Part shown: positions 50,831-58,752 of the stretch, one piece after another
Layout: each line of letters begins with the position of its first letter
How positions within the stretch are numbered: the first letter of the stretch is position 1
Source of the DNA: Candidatus Poribacteria bacterium
GTDB lineage: Bacteria > Poribacteria > WGA-4E > WGA-3G
Assembly (NCBI GenBank): GCA_003635195.1
Contig: PYIY01000212.1
Span: 1 to 64,000, forward strand
DNA length: 64,000 nt
Direction of reading: 5' to 3'
Translations under genes and position numbers: made by a program
The notes under the pieces: model-generated
What the model was told of the DNA's origin: nothing
Seen by the model: only the letters and a program-made list of their open reading frames with translations
Databases searched by the model: none

Positions 50831-53131
50831 TTATTCTCCCGGACGAAACAGTGTCTCGTCAACTTCAGCGTTCAATTCGATGTCGGTAATCAGGATCTGC
50901 CGATATTCCCCGTTCTTTGTGGCACGATGATGTGCGACTTTAACGCCATCCACATCTCGAAAATCTTCAAAGAACGCTACCACGTTTTCCACGCCGCCTC
51001 CGATCCCAATTTCATAGCTAAACTGGACGATGTAGTGCGTCTCTTTACTAATGAAGACCTTTAACTTTTTCCCAGAAGGTTGGGTAACGAGGAGAACTTC
51101 TGTCGGAATACCCTTTACTTCCTCAGTTCCTGCGTATTGCACAGGAATATCACCTTTTGAAAGCATTGGTAAAAGCCAAATCGGTTCTCGGAAGAGACTA
51201 TCTCTAAAAAAGATAAGAAAAGACGCTACTTCCCCAGCAGGAACAGGTTTCACCGCGCCATCCGCTAACCGAAATAAAGAATTACCGTCAAAGATTAAAC
51301 CGCCTCTGTCGCCGTCTACATCCCAATCGCTACGAAATTTGTCAGGATAAAAATAGGCTTTAGACCGTCCCTCATCCTGCACATCCCCGTCAGGAAAGTG
51401 TTCAAAACTGTGAGATTCTGTTACGATATTTTTCACGGCTTGTAGTTTCTCAAGTCCACCGTGCGCAGCGATAGCAGCATCAATAATTTCTCTGACATTC
51501 GGTGCCACATTTTGCGCGCCTTCAGATGCGTTGGGCACTGGACTTATAGGCGTATCGGCGGGTCGATCAAGATTTTTTTCCACCAATTCAGCAACAGCAG
51601 ATTCAACATCAAAACCGCCGAGGCTCGCCTTTTGGATAATGCCTTCACTGTCAATCAAAAATGCCGTTGGAATTCCCCACACCTTATACAAATTCCTTAC
51701 GTCGCGGCTTTCATCCCAATAGTGGACCCATGAAAGTCCTTCTTTCTCAATATAAGCCGCAAGCGGTGCCTCTGACCGATCCAAACTGATACCGATAATC
51801 TGAAACTTCTGATTCTTGTGTTTTTCATAAGTCTTCTTCACTTTAGGCATCTCGGCGATGCAGGGGCCACACCACGTCGCCCAGAAATCAAGAAGTACAA
51901 CTTGTCCACGATAGTCTTTCAAAGAAAGTTCTTCACCTTTCAGATCTGTCACCTGAAAATCTGGTGCCGGTTTACCGATCCACTCACTCGGATCTGTTCT
52001 AAGAGGTTTCTGTGACGCTTCTTTTTCAGGCGTTGTCTCCTGTTTAAGAATCTTTGTTGCAGGTATCGACTGTGATCGCGAGCCATCCTCAAGTGTTTTC
52101 GTGGGAGTATCGGTAGGTTTCGCGAGATTTTCTGCCACTAATTCAGCGACAGCAGTCTCAAGCCGATAACCGCGAAGGTTTGTCTTGCGGATAACACCTT
52201 CACCATCAATCAGAAAGGTTGATGGAATCGCCTGTACCTTGTAAAGATTGCTCACCTTACCGATATTGTCCCAATAGTGTACCCATCCGAGTTCCTCTTT
52301 CGCAATGTATGCCTCAAGCGGATCCTTCGACCTGTCAAGACTGATACCGATGATTTGGAACTTCTGATCCTTGTAGTTTTCATAAGTCTTTTTAATGTTG
52401 GGTATCTCAGCAATACAAGGCGGACACCATGTCGCCCAGAAATCAAGCAGTACAACCTGTCCACGGTATTTTTCTAAGGAGAGTGCTGCTCCCTTCAAAT
52501 CTGTCACCTGAAAATCCAGTGCCGGTTTGCCAATCCACTCCCTCGGATTCATTCCGGGTGCCGGACTCGCCCCCGGGGGTTTCGATAATTCGCCCTTTCG
52601 CTCAGCTCTGTCCTGTTCGAGAATTTGCGCCGCACGTTTCGCTTGCGATCGCCCCCCATATTTTGCGTGATTTACCAATTGCTGATAGGCACTGTCTGCT
52701 TTGTCGTGCGCACCGAGTTTGTCATACGCCAATCCCAATTCTAACAGGCAACTTTGAACGTATCGTTCGTTTGGATGCTTATCAATAAGTGCTTCAAAGA
52801 CTTTAATCCCTTCGTCAACACGCTCCAACTGAACTAAGGCATTCCCAAGCAGATAATAGACCTCGTCCACGCGTCGGTATTCAGGGTGCGCCGCAACAAA
52901 GTCTCTGGATTTCTCGACCAATTTTTCTAAATCTTCAGATTTCTGCTGCTGTCTGAGGCTTTTATAGATCGCCTTAATTTCCTTATATTTGTCAGCGGGT
53001 TTCACTGAATAGGCACCAGCGATGTTAACACAAAAACCGATCAGTACAAAACTTGTGAACACACCCATGAGAACACTATGGAAGCTTCTTTTTCCTTTGT
53101 GTTGTGAACTTACTTTATCTTGCGAGAACAT
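50831..53131 (-). CDS. TPR protein with two TlpA-like thioredoxin domains and LolA-like end
   Basis: A 766-residue exported protein. An N-terminal anchor (LMGVFTSFVLIGFCVNIAGA) is followed by TPR-like repeats (about 45-175), then a TlpA/ResA domain with 'WATWCPPC' near 235, a second with 'WATWCGPC' near 420, and a C-terminal domain (about 560-766) resembling LolA/outer-membrane lipoprotein-sorting beta structures ('FYPDKFRSDWDVDGD'). The two thioredoxin domains are very similar, so they arose by internal duplication. TlpA proteins reduce periplasmic thiols, for example in cytochrome c maturation. It has a paralogue with one thioredoxin domain just upstream. Confidence 0.85.
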   Translation of the reverse strand: MFSQDKVSSQHKGKRSFHSVLMGVFTSFVLIGFCVNIAGAYSVKPADKYKEIKAIYKSLRQQQKSEDLEKLVEKSRDFVAAHPEYRRVDEVYYLLGNALVQLERVDEGIKVFEALIDKHPNERYVQSCLLELGLAYDKLGAHDKADSAYQQLVNHAKYGGRSQAKRAAQILEQDRAERKGELSKPPGASPAPGMNPREWIGKPALDFQVTDLKGAALSLEKYRGQVVLLDFWATWCPPCIAEIPNIKKTYENYKDQKFQIIGISLDRSKDPLEAYIAKEELGWVHYWDNIGKVSNLYKVQAIPSTFLIDGEGVIRKTNLRGYRLETAVAELVAENLAKPTDTPTKTLEDGSRSQSIPATKILKQETTPEKEASQKPLRTDPSEWIGKPAPDFQVTDLKGEELSLKDYRGQVVLLDFWATWCGPCIAEMPKVKKTYEKHKNQKFQIIGISLDRSEAPLAAYIEKEGLSWVHYWDESRDVRNLYKVWGIPTAFLIDSEGIIQKASLGGFDVESAVAELVEKNLDRPADTPISPVPNASEGAQNVAPNVREIIDAAIAAHGGLEKLQAVKNIVTESHSFEHFPDGDVQDEGRSKAYFYPDKFRSDWDVDGDRGGLIFDGNSLFRLADGAVKPVPAGEVASFLIFFRDSLFREPIWLLPMLSKGDIPVQYAGTEEVKGIPTEVLLVTQPSGKKLKVFISKETHYIVQFSYEIGIGGGVENVVAFFEDFRDVDGVKVAHHRATKNGEYRQILITDIELNAEVDETLFRPGE

Positions 53132-53225
53132 TTTATTTTACCTCCTCAAATTCGTTGAACCTACCTGTTTGAATTTGTGCGTTTGTAGAAACATTTGATG
53201 AGAACCTCGCCAGCGAAAAGGGGAT

Positions 53226-54260
53226 TTAATTTTTCAAATTCTCGCGCACGAGTTCACCCACAGCCATCTCAAGCGCGCTGCCCCGGAGATTCACTCGGCG
53301 GATAATACCAGCACCATCAATTAGAAAAGTTGACGGAATTGCGCGAACGTTGTACATACCGCTAATCTTACCGCTATTATCCCAATATTGCCGCCACGCG
53401 AGGCCTTCACTCGCTATATATGCTTCAAGTGGTGCTGTTGCCTGATCTAAACTGATACCGATAATCTCAAACTTATGGTTTTTGTACTTTGCGTAAGTCC
53501 TTTTAACGTTCGGCATCTCAGCAATACAAGGTGGACACCACGTCGCCCAAAAATCAAGCAGCACAACCTGTCCACGATACTGCGATAGCGAGATCGGTTC
53601 ACCCTTCAAACCCGTTACCTGAAAATCGAACGCTGGTTTATCAATAAATTGACTCGAAGTTGGGTATGCCTTTGGACCCGGCTCGTCGGCTAATTCACCT
53701 GTTCTGGCATCCCAATTCTGTCCAAGGAGTTGCCCTGCAGTATTCGCGGACCATCCACCACGGTACTTTGTGTGATTTAGCAGTTTTTCGTAAAGCTGAT
53801 CCGCCTTATGATGCTTACCGACTTTATCGTAAGCCAACCCTAATTTTAAAAGACTCTGTTCAACATAATCAGCAGCAGGATAGTACTTAATGAGCTCCTC
53901 AAATACTGCAATTCCTTCATCAACACGGTTGAGCTGGATTAAACTGTCTCCCAGAAGATAGTATACCTTATCGACCCGTTCGTATTTTGGGTACATATTG
54001 ATAAAAACGGCTGATTTCTCGACTAACACCTCATAAGCAGCCGAATCACTGCTATCTTTCAGCTTTCCGGCAATCGCTTTGATTTCGGCGTATGCCGCGT
54101 CATCTGTCATTGAAGTTGAACCAGCAGTGTCAAGAATTGAAGTTGAACTAGTCGTGTTAAGAGTCGAACTCACACAAGAACTGAACATTACCAATCCAGT
54201 AAGCACGATAACAAAGGAATACCACCGCCTCACTCCGGTAGTTTCATTTCGGATAAGCAT
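53226..54260 (-). CDS. TPR-TlpA thioredoxin lipoprotein
   Basis: A 344-residue protein. A lipobox 'VMFSSC' near residues 24-29 predicts a lipoprotein. TPR-like repeats ('VYYLLGDSLIQLNRVDEGIAVF') precede one TlpA/ResA domain with 'WATWCPPC' near 241 and 'AIPSTFLIDGAG'. It is the single-domain paralogue of the 766-residue protein and 31 bases after the preceding gene in the same operon. Likely a periplasmic thiol-disulfide reductase. Confidence 0.85.
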   Translation of the reverse strand: MLIRNETTGVRRWYSFVIVLTGLVMFSSCVSSTLNTTSSTSILDTAGSTSMTDDAAYAEIKAIAGKLKDSSDSAAYEVLVEKSAVFINMYPKYERVDKVYYLLGDSLIQLNRVDEGIAVFEELIKYYPAADYVEQSLLKLGLAYDKVGKHHKADQLYEKLLNHTKYRGGWSANTAGQLLGQNWDARTGELADEPGPKAYPTSSQFIDKPAFDFQVTGLKGEPISLSQYRGQVVLLDFWATWCPPCIAEMPNVKRTYAKYKNHKFEIIGISLDQATAPLEAYIASEGLAWRQYWDNSGKISGMYNVRAIPSTFLIDGAGIIRRVNLRGSALEMAVGELVRENLKN

Positions 54261-54290
54261 TTCAGACTCCTTCAGGTTAATTGGCGTGCA

Positions 54291-54881
54291 TTAAACGGCG
54301 TTTTGATAGGAATACGCCAATAACAGTTTAATTTCTTCCGCCTGTACCTGTTGCAAGAAACGGGTTACGTCAGCGTCAGCCCCATCTTCGGCTGCTTGAC
54401 ACCAATCAATAAACTGATAGGCATCCCAATTCTCTTCTGCCGCAATCGTCTGTGCAATATGTGCCAACGCGTCTGACGGATTCGATGTCTCATTCAAGAT
54501 CGCCACTGCGCGTTCGCGGACCTGTGGAAAAATCGGATGCGCGCCAACTCTACCGAACCAATACTTGGCGTTGCTGTAGTCCGGCTCACGGCGGTGCATA
54601 ATGCCGTGCCAGTAGCTGCCTGTCTGATTCGTGAGTCCTTGCGAAATGTTATGGGATTCATCCAGTGCATCGTTCCACAAAAGCAGACCGCTCCTGATAG
54701 CATCACCAAATGTGGTATTCTTCACAGATTCTCCTTGAAAAAGTTCACCAAGCGATGCTGATGCCAAGGCATCTGTCAATTCAGTGCTCCACGCTTTCTG
54801 CGGAACGAGGGTCGGTAGCGGGTTGCCCGCCTCTAACTTTTCAATAACTTCGGCGATTGCCTGTGTGTATGTTATAGCCAT
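54291..54881 (-). CDS. Conserved hypothetical protein
   Basis: A 196-residue soluble protein, mostly helical. The segment 'GLTNQTGSYWHGIMHRREPD' followed by 'YSNAKYWFGRVGAHPIFPQV' is a distinctive pattern I associate with uncharacterised proteins in several environmental phyla. His/Asp/Glu residues could form an active site, but no named family is recalled. First gene of the minus-strand run that continues with the two TPR-TlpA genes. Confidence 0.65.
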   Translation of the reverse strand: MAITYTQAIAEVIEKLEAGNPLPTLVPQKAWSTELTDALASASLGELFQGESVKNTTFGDAIRSGLLLWNDALDESHNISQGLTNQTGSYWHGIMHRREPDYSNAKYWFGRVGAHPIFPQVRERAVAILNETSNPSDALAHIAQTIAAEENWDAYQFIDWCQAAEDGADADVTRFLQQVQAEEIKLLLAYSYQNAV

Positions 54882-54994
54882 GAAAACACTCCTCAGTATT
54901 CAAATCAGTCAGTTTGAAGTTAATTTACCATCTTTTGCTGAATATATCAAGCATTTTTAGATATTTTACCAGAGTCATTCAGTTTTCCGTTTTT

Positions 54995-55080
54995 CAGTCA
55001 AATTTTCAACCCCGGACCCGGTAGGTGCGGTGTTTTTGCTGGGGGGTTTCCCTCCTAACCGCACCGGATTCCCTGAATAG
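54995..55080. repeat. GGTGCGG inverted-repeat element
   Basis: CCGGTAGGTGCGGTG and TAACCGCACCGG (55018-55064) face each other across a T/G-rich loop. A fragment of the same motif (CAACGGGTGCGGTTTTTA) occurs near 32860, and a looser one at 56395. It looks like a dispersed intergenic palindrome. Confidence 0.45.
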
Positions 55081-55184
55081 CCCCGGATATTTTACAGACG
55101 CAGCCAGAAACCTTGCAACTGCATCCGAAAATGTGTTACAATTGCCGAAAAGCGATTGTAAGTTTGGAGAAAGTTTTCGTAGAA

Positions 55185-55541
55185 ATGGGAACAGCGTTTA
55201 AGAAAGCACTATTTGTTTTCATCGGTTTTATTGTAGTTTTGGGTGGCGTTTTAATCGGCGTTATCCTGAACTACTCTCAATATGGGTCGCTCCCAGAAAC
55301 GATACAGATGGTAGATTTTCAGGGGATCCTGTTGTCGGTTCTCGGCGCATGTGTTCTGAGTTTAATAAGTATCGTGTTAATCTTCTGGTTAGCACGTGCT
55401 TGGGCAAGCGAACAGCCTGAACTTGGCGACCGAATTACGCGACTCGCGCTCGTAGTCAGTATCAGTTTAATAGTTGTTTTCGGGGGTTTGGCAGGCGGTT
55501 TGATTATTTTACGCACGTTATGGACTATCGGATTTTTTTAA
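55185..55541 (+). CDS. Small three-helix membrane protein
   Basis: A 118-residue protein read from ATG 55185; the frame extends to 55113 without conserved features. Three hydrophobic segments (ALFVFIGFIVVLGGVLIGVI, LLSVLGACVLSLISIVLIFW, LALVVSISLIVVFGGLAGGL). No family identified. Confidence 0.45.
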   Translation: MGTAFKKALFVFIGFIVVLGGVLIGVILNYSQYGSLPETIQMVDFQGILLSVLGACVLSLISIVLIFWLARAWASEQPELGDRITRLALVVSISLIVVFGGLAGGLIILRTLWTIGFF

Positions 55542-55824
55542 CTTGCATTTGTGTTACCTATATGGTATAATTAGTTAATCGTGATTCGGATGTCCGGTTC
55601 TAAACACATACGCGTTGATATTCAGCTTCGCTGCTCCCACGCCAAGTGGCACGTTCCGTAACGTCCGAGTCAATGCAAAACGTTTTGTAGATAGAGGGCT
55701 CACATGCGATAGGGCAACCATGCGTCTGTCAATTTCGTTTTAAGAGGCGCACGCAAGTGGTGCACTATCGGTTATATGAGTTTGTAAGCGGCGCACCGTA
55801 GCGCCTTACTTGGGGGTGTGAAAA
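55542..55824 (+). promoter_or_regulatory. infC leader with hairpin next to the ribosome binding site
   Basis: About 280 bases without an ORF. GTAA-GC-GGCGC (55784-55794) pairs with GCGCC-TTAC (55801-55809), ending three bases before GGGGGTG, the probable Shine-Dalgarno of infC. TTAGTTAATCG near 55571 and GGTATAATT at 55564-55572 hint at a promoter -10 box (TATAAT). The structure fits translational control of infC-rpmI-rplT. Confidence 0.5.
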
Positions 55825-56370
55825 ATACACTACAGAGGCAAACGTAATCAGAGAACGAAGGAAAGGCAGAGTCGTTCAAATTATCAGATTCGAGCCAAAG
55901 AGATTTTACTAATAGATCACGAGAATAAGCAAGTGGGAGTTATGTCTCCCCGGGACGCGCTGCAACGTGCTGAAGAGGTTGGATTGGATTTGGTAGAAGT
56001 TTCACCGAATGCTAACCCTCCCGTTTGTAAGATCATGGACTACGGGAAGTATCAGTATGAGAAAAATAAGCGCGCCCGTGAGGCTCGAAAAAAGCAGACG
56101 AAGGTGGTCTTAAAAGGGATGCAGTTCCGCCCAGATACCGCGGAACACGACTATCAGTTCAAGAAACGGCATGTTGAGGATTTCCTGAAAAATGGATGGA
56201 AGGTACGCGCAACTGTCCGATTCCGAGGGCGCGAGATGCTCCACACCGAACTCGGCAGTAATCTCCTTTCACGGCTCAAAGATGACCTCGAAGAAATTGC
56301 CGATGTCGAGCAACCACCACGCATGGAAACGCGCATTATGTCGATGATCCTTGCACCGAAATCTGTGTAA
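55825..56370 (+). CDS. infC: Translation initiation factor IF-3, apparent AUA start
   Basis: A 181-residue protein. The conserved N-terminal domain 'SNYQIRAKEILLIDHENKQV' and 'GVMSPRDALQRAEEVGLDL' is encoded from about 55885 on. There is no ATG, GTG or TTG in frame before GTG 55933, which would delete the domain. The frame opens after TGA 55819-55821, and the first usable codon is ATA 55825, six bases after GGGGGTG. Rare start codons (AUU, AUC, AUA) are a known autoregulation device for infC. The C-terminal domain ('MQFRPDTAEHDYQFKKRHVE') is complete. Confidence 0.85.
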   Translation: MHYRGKRNQRTKERQSRSNYQIRAKEILLIDHENKQVGVMSPRDALQRAEEVGLDLVEVSPNANPPVCKIMDYGKYQYEKNKRAREARKKQTKVVLKGMQFRPDTAEHDYQFKKRHVEDFLKNGWKVRATVRFRGREMLHTELGSNLLSRLKDDLEEIADVEQPPRMETRIMSMILAPKSV

Positions 56371-56527
56371 TGTTTTGTCGTCGCACTCTTTCTGTAGGGG
56401 CGGTCCCCCCTTCCCAGTAACGGGTAGGGTGCCGGCCACGATATTTCTTTATATACCAGCGACCGTTGGTCGCGCACTGAAAACGGATGGCACTTGCAAG
56501 TGGATGCTTGCTGTCAAGGATATTCTA

Positions 56528-56722
56528 ATGCCGAAAATTAAAACGCATAAAGGCGCGGCAAAACGTTTCAAATTCACCGCAAAAGGTAAAATTCGGCGCA
56601 ATCGTGCTTATGCTGGACACCTATTTATCTCGAAGTCTTCAAAGCAGAAACGTAGATTGCGGCAAGCGACCCTCGTTGACCCGAGCAATGCGAAACGCTT
56701 GAAACGCCTCATTCATCAGTAG
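56528..56722 (+). CDS. rpmI: 50S ribosomal protein L35
   Basis: A 64-residue basic protein from ATG 56528 after AAGGA; the long frame from 56351 overlaps infC. 'MPKIKTHKGAAKRFKFTAKG' and 'SSKQKRRLR' are typical. Between infC and rplT as in most bacteria. Confidence 0.95.
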   Translation: MPKIKTHKGAAKRFKFTAKGKIRRNRAYAGHLFISKSSKQKRRLRQATLVDPSNAKRLKRLIHQ

Positions 56723-56817
56723 AAGTGAACGCCCGGATGGACAACGCAATAACGCGTTACGGGCGAAATAGTGGAAGCAATCGCCGACAGCAACGCTGGT
56801 CGCGATAGGAGTTTTAG

Positions 56818-57165
56818 ATGGCACGAGTAAAAACAGGGAATGTCCGACGCAAACGGCGCAATCGGATGCTCAAGCATTCCAAAGGTTACCGAGGGGGGCG
56901 GAACAACCTCAAGCGTACCGCTATGGAAGCGGTAGAGAAGGGATGGAATCACGCCTACGCCCATCGACGCGCACGCAAACGCGATTTTAGAAGACTTTGG
57001 ATTGCCAGAATTAACGCCGCCGCCAGAGCGCACGGACTTTCTTACAGCCGATTCATACACGGGCTTAAAACTGCTGGCATCGAATTGGATAGGAAGGTCC
57101 TCGCTGACATTGCTGTCAATGACGAAGCCGGTTTTGGGCAACTTGTCGCCCTCGCGAAGGGTTAG
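56818..57165 (+). CDS. rplT: 50S ribosomal protein L20
   Basis: A 115-residue protein, AGGAG before ATG. 'MARVKTGNVRRKRRNRMLKH', 'GYRGGRNNLKRTAMEAVEKG' and 'RRLWIARINAAARAHGLSYS' identify L20, an early 50S assembly protein and translational repressor of this operon in some species. Confidence 0.97.
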   Translation: MARVKTGNVRRKRRNRMLKHSKGYRGGRNNLKRTAMEAVEKGWNHAYAHRRARKRDFRRLWIARINAAARAHGLSYSRFIHGLKTAGIELDRKVLADIAVNDEAGFGQLVALAKG

Positions 57166-57214
57166 GCGCGCCGACTGACCGCGAATTGCACAAAAATTAA
57201 CACATCAAACAGCT

Positions 57215-57452
57215 ATGAAGGGACTTATGTAAGTTGTTGAGACCTCTCAAATAGAGAGACCGCGTCATCGGTTGGAAGCGTGGTTTTGAGAGCAACAGCC
57301 GAATTTCATCCTGGAGCTACGCAATTAAAAAATGAAGCGGGTAGATTGTTGCTAATCTACCAAGCGGGGTGGTACCGCGGAAGCAGATGCCTGTCGCTTT
57401 CGTCCCCATAAGGAAATCGACCTTTATGGGACAAAGTGATAGGCATTTTTTA
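57215..57452 (+). ncRNA. T-box riboswitch leader, phenylalanine-specific
   Basis: The T-box sequence GGGGTGGTACCGCGG lies at 57366-57380. Upstream, CGAAT-TTC-ATCCTGGAGC (57300-57317) matches the specifier-loop context of known T-boxes; the specifier TTC (57305-57307) is a Phe codon, consistent with pheS downstream. Downstream is a long terminator: TGCCTGTCGCTTTCGTCCCC onward (57388) pairs with GGGACAAAGTGATAGGCA, then six T (to 57451). Uncharged tRNA-Phe binding should favour the antiterminator and switch pheST on. Confidence 0.9.
57388..57451 (+). terminator. T-box intrinsic terminator
   Basis: A stem of more than 20 bp with one or two mismatches (GTCCCCATAAGG facing CCTTTATGGGAC, extended by TGCCTGTC/GATAGGCA) ending in TTTTTT. 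Its 5' arm follows the T-box sequence, so the antiterminator competes with it. Confidence 0.85.
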
Positions 57453-57458
57453 ATGGGT

Positions 57459-57562
57459 GGTCAGTTATCAGTAAAGAAGGTTCTTTCTAACAATTTATCC
57501 GACTTCGGGAGATTGTTACAAAACCTTCTCTTAACCGATGACTGACAACTGATAACTGAGGC
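57459..57562. repeat. TCAGTTATCAGT inverted repeat before pheS
   Basis: GGTCAGTTATCAGTAAAGAAGG (57459-57480) is mirrored by CCTTCTCTTAACCGATGACTGACAACTGATAACTG (57525-57559), with an internal TCCGACTTCGGGAG stem. It is inserted between the T-box terminator and the pheS start and leaves only a weak ribosome binding site. Confidence 0.65.
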
Positions 57563-57566
57563 AACT

Positions 57567-58583
57567 ATGAAAGCAGAACTACAAGCGATTCAGGCAGAAG
57601 CACTCGCGGCACTAAAATCCGTGGAAACACCCGACGCGCTTGAATCGCTGAGGATTACATATTTTGGACGCAGAGGAAAATTGACGGATGTCATGAAAGG
57701 CATGGGCAAACTTTCCAAAGAAGAACGTCCAGAAATCGGGAAACTCGCCAACGAGGTGCGTGCCACGCTAACGCAAGCATTTGAAGCAGCAACGCAAGCA
57801 CTCCACAATCAACAACAGGAACATCAACTTGAGGCAGAAGCCGTTGACATCACACTTCCGGGACGAAAACCAGCTTACGGGAAAGCACACCCCATCATGC
57901 AGACCTTGGAGCGGATTGAGGCGATCTTTACGCAAATCGGTTTTCAGGTAGCTACGGGACCAGAGATTGAGACTGAGTATTACAACTTCGACGCACTGAA
58001 CACGCCTGCCGACCATCCCGCTCGCGACCTACATGATACCTTTTACCTAACGGACGGACACCTTTTGCGGACACACAACTCTCCAGTGCAAATCCGGGCA
58101 ATGGAGAACCAGAAACCACCCGTACGAATTATCGTGCCCGGAAAATGCTATCGTGTGGATTACGATGTCTCACACACACCGATGTTCCATCAGGTAGAGG
58201 GTTTGCTCGTGGACACACGCGTTACTTTTAGTGACCTAAAGGGCGTTTTGACCGCCTTCGCTCGACAGATGTTCGGTGACCAGACGCAGATGCGCTTCCG
58301 TCCGCATTTCTTCCCTTTTACGGAACCGAGTGCAGAGATGGACATTTCCTGTGCTGTCTGTCAAGGAAAAGGATGTCGGAGTTGTGGCGGCACGGGATGG
58401 GTCGAAATTCTGGGGGCTGGTGCCGTTGATCCAGCCGTGTTTGAAGCCGTGAACTATGACCCAAATGAAGTTACCGGGTTTGCATTCGGTATGGGTGTGG
58501 AACGGATCGCGAACCTCCAATTCCGAATCCCAGATATCCGTACCTTCTATGAAAACGATCTCCGTTTTTTACGTCAGTTTTAA
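57567..58583 (+). CDS. pheS: Phenylalanyl-tRNA synthetase alpha subunit
   Basis: A 338-residue class II synthetase subunit. N-terminal coiled-coil, then 'ERIEAIFTQIGFQVATGPEI', 'HPARDLHDTFYL', motif 2 'GKCYRVDYDVSHTPMFHQVE' and motif 3 'GFAFGMGVERIANLQFRIPD'. Four cysteines at 262-273 ('CAVCQGKGCRSC') lie in the loop that often has them. It pairs with PheT to charge tRNA-Phe and is controlled by the upstream T-box. Confidence 0.97.
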   Translation: MKAELQAIQAEALAALKSVETPDALESLRITYFGRRGKLTDVMKGMGKLSKEERPEIGKLANEVRATLTQAFEAATQALHNQQQEHQLEAEAVDITLPGRKPAYGKAHPIMQTLERIEAIFTQIGFQVATGPEIETEYYNFDALNTPADHPARDLHDTFYLTDGHLLRTHNSPVQIRAMENQKPPVRIIVPGKCYRVDYDVSHTPMFHQVEGLLVDTRVTFSDLKGVLTAFARQMFGDQTQMRFRPHFFPFTEPSAEMDISCAVCQGKGCRSCGGTGWVEILGAGAVDPAVFEAVNYDPNEVTGFAFGMGVERIANLQFRIPDIRTFYENDLRFLRQF

Positions 58584-58587
58584 GAAT

Positions 58588-58702
58588 GGTTGTCAGTGGT
58601 CAGTTATCAGTTTTCAGTAGAGAGACTTATGGCGGGCAACGTAATGGCTCCAGCCACAATGCTCCTTAACTGACCACCGAAGACTGATGACTAAAAATTG
58701 GA
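58588..58702. repeat. TCAGTTATCAGT repeat between pheS and pheT
   Basis: GTTGTCAGTGGTCAGTTATCAGTTTTCAGTAGAGAG (58589-58624) is mirrored by CTCCTTAACTGACCACCGAAGACTGATGAC (58662-58691). Same family as the ribosomal spacer repeats. Confidence 0.6.
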
Positions 58703-58752
58703 TACTGATGATTTTCACTCTGACGACCCATAATTATCAAAGGTTTTGATAA

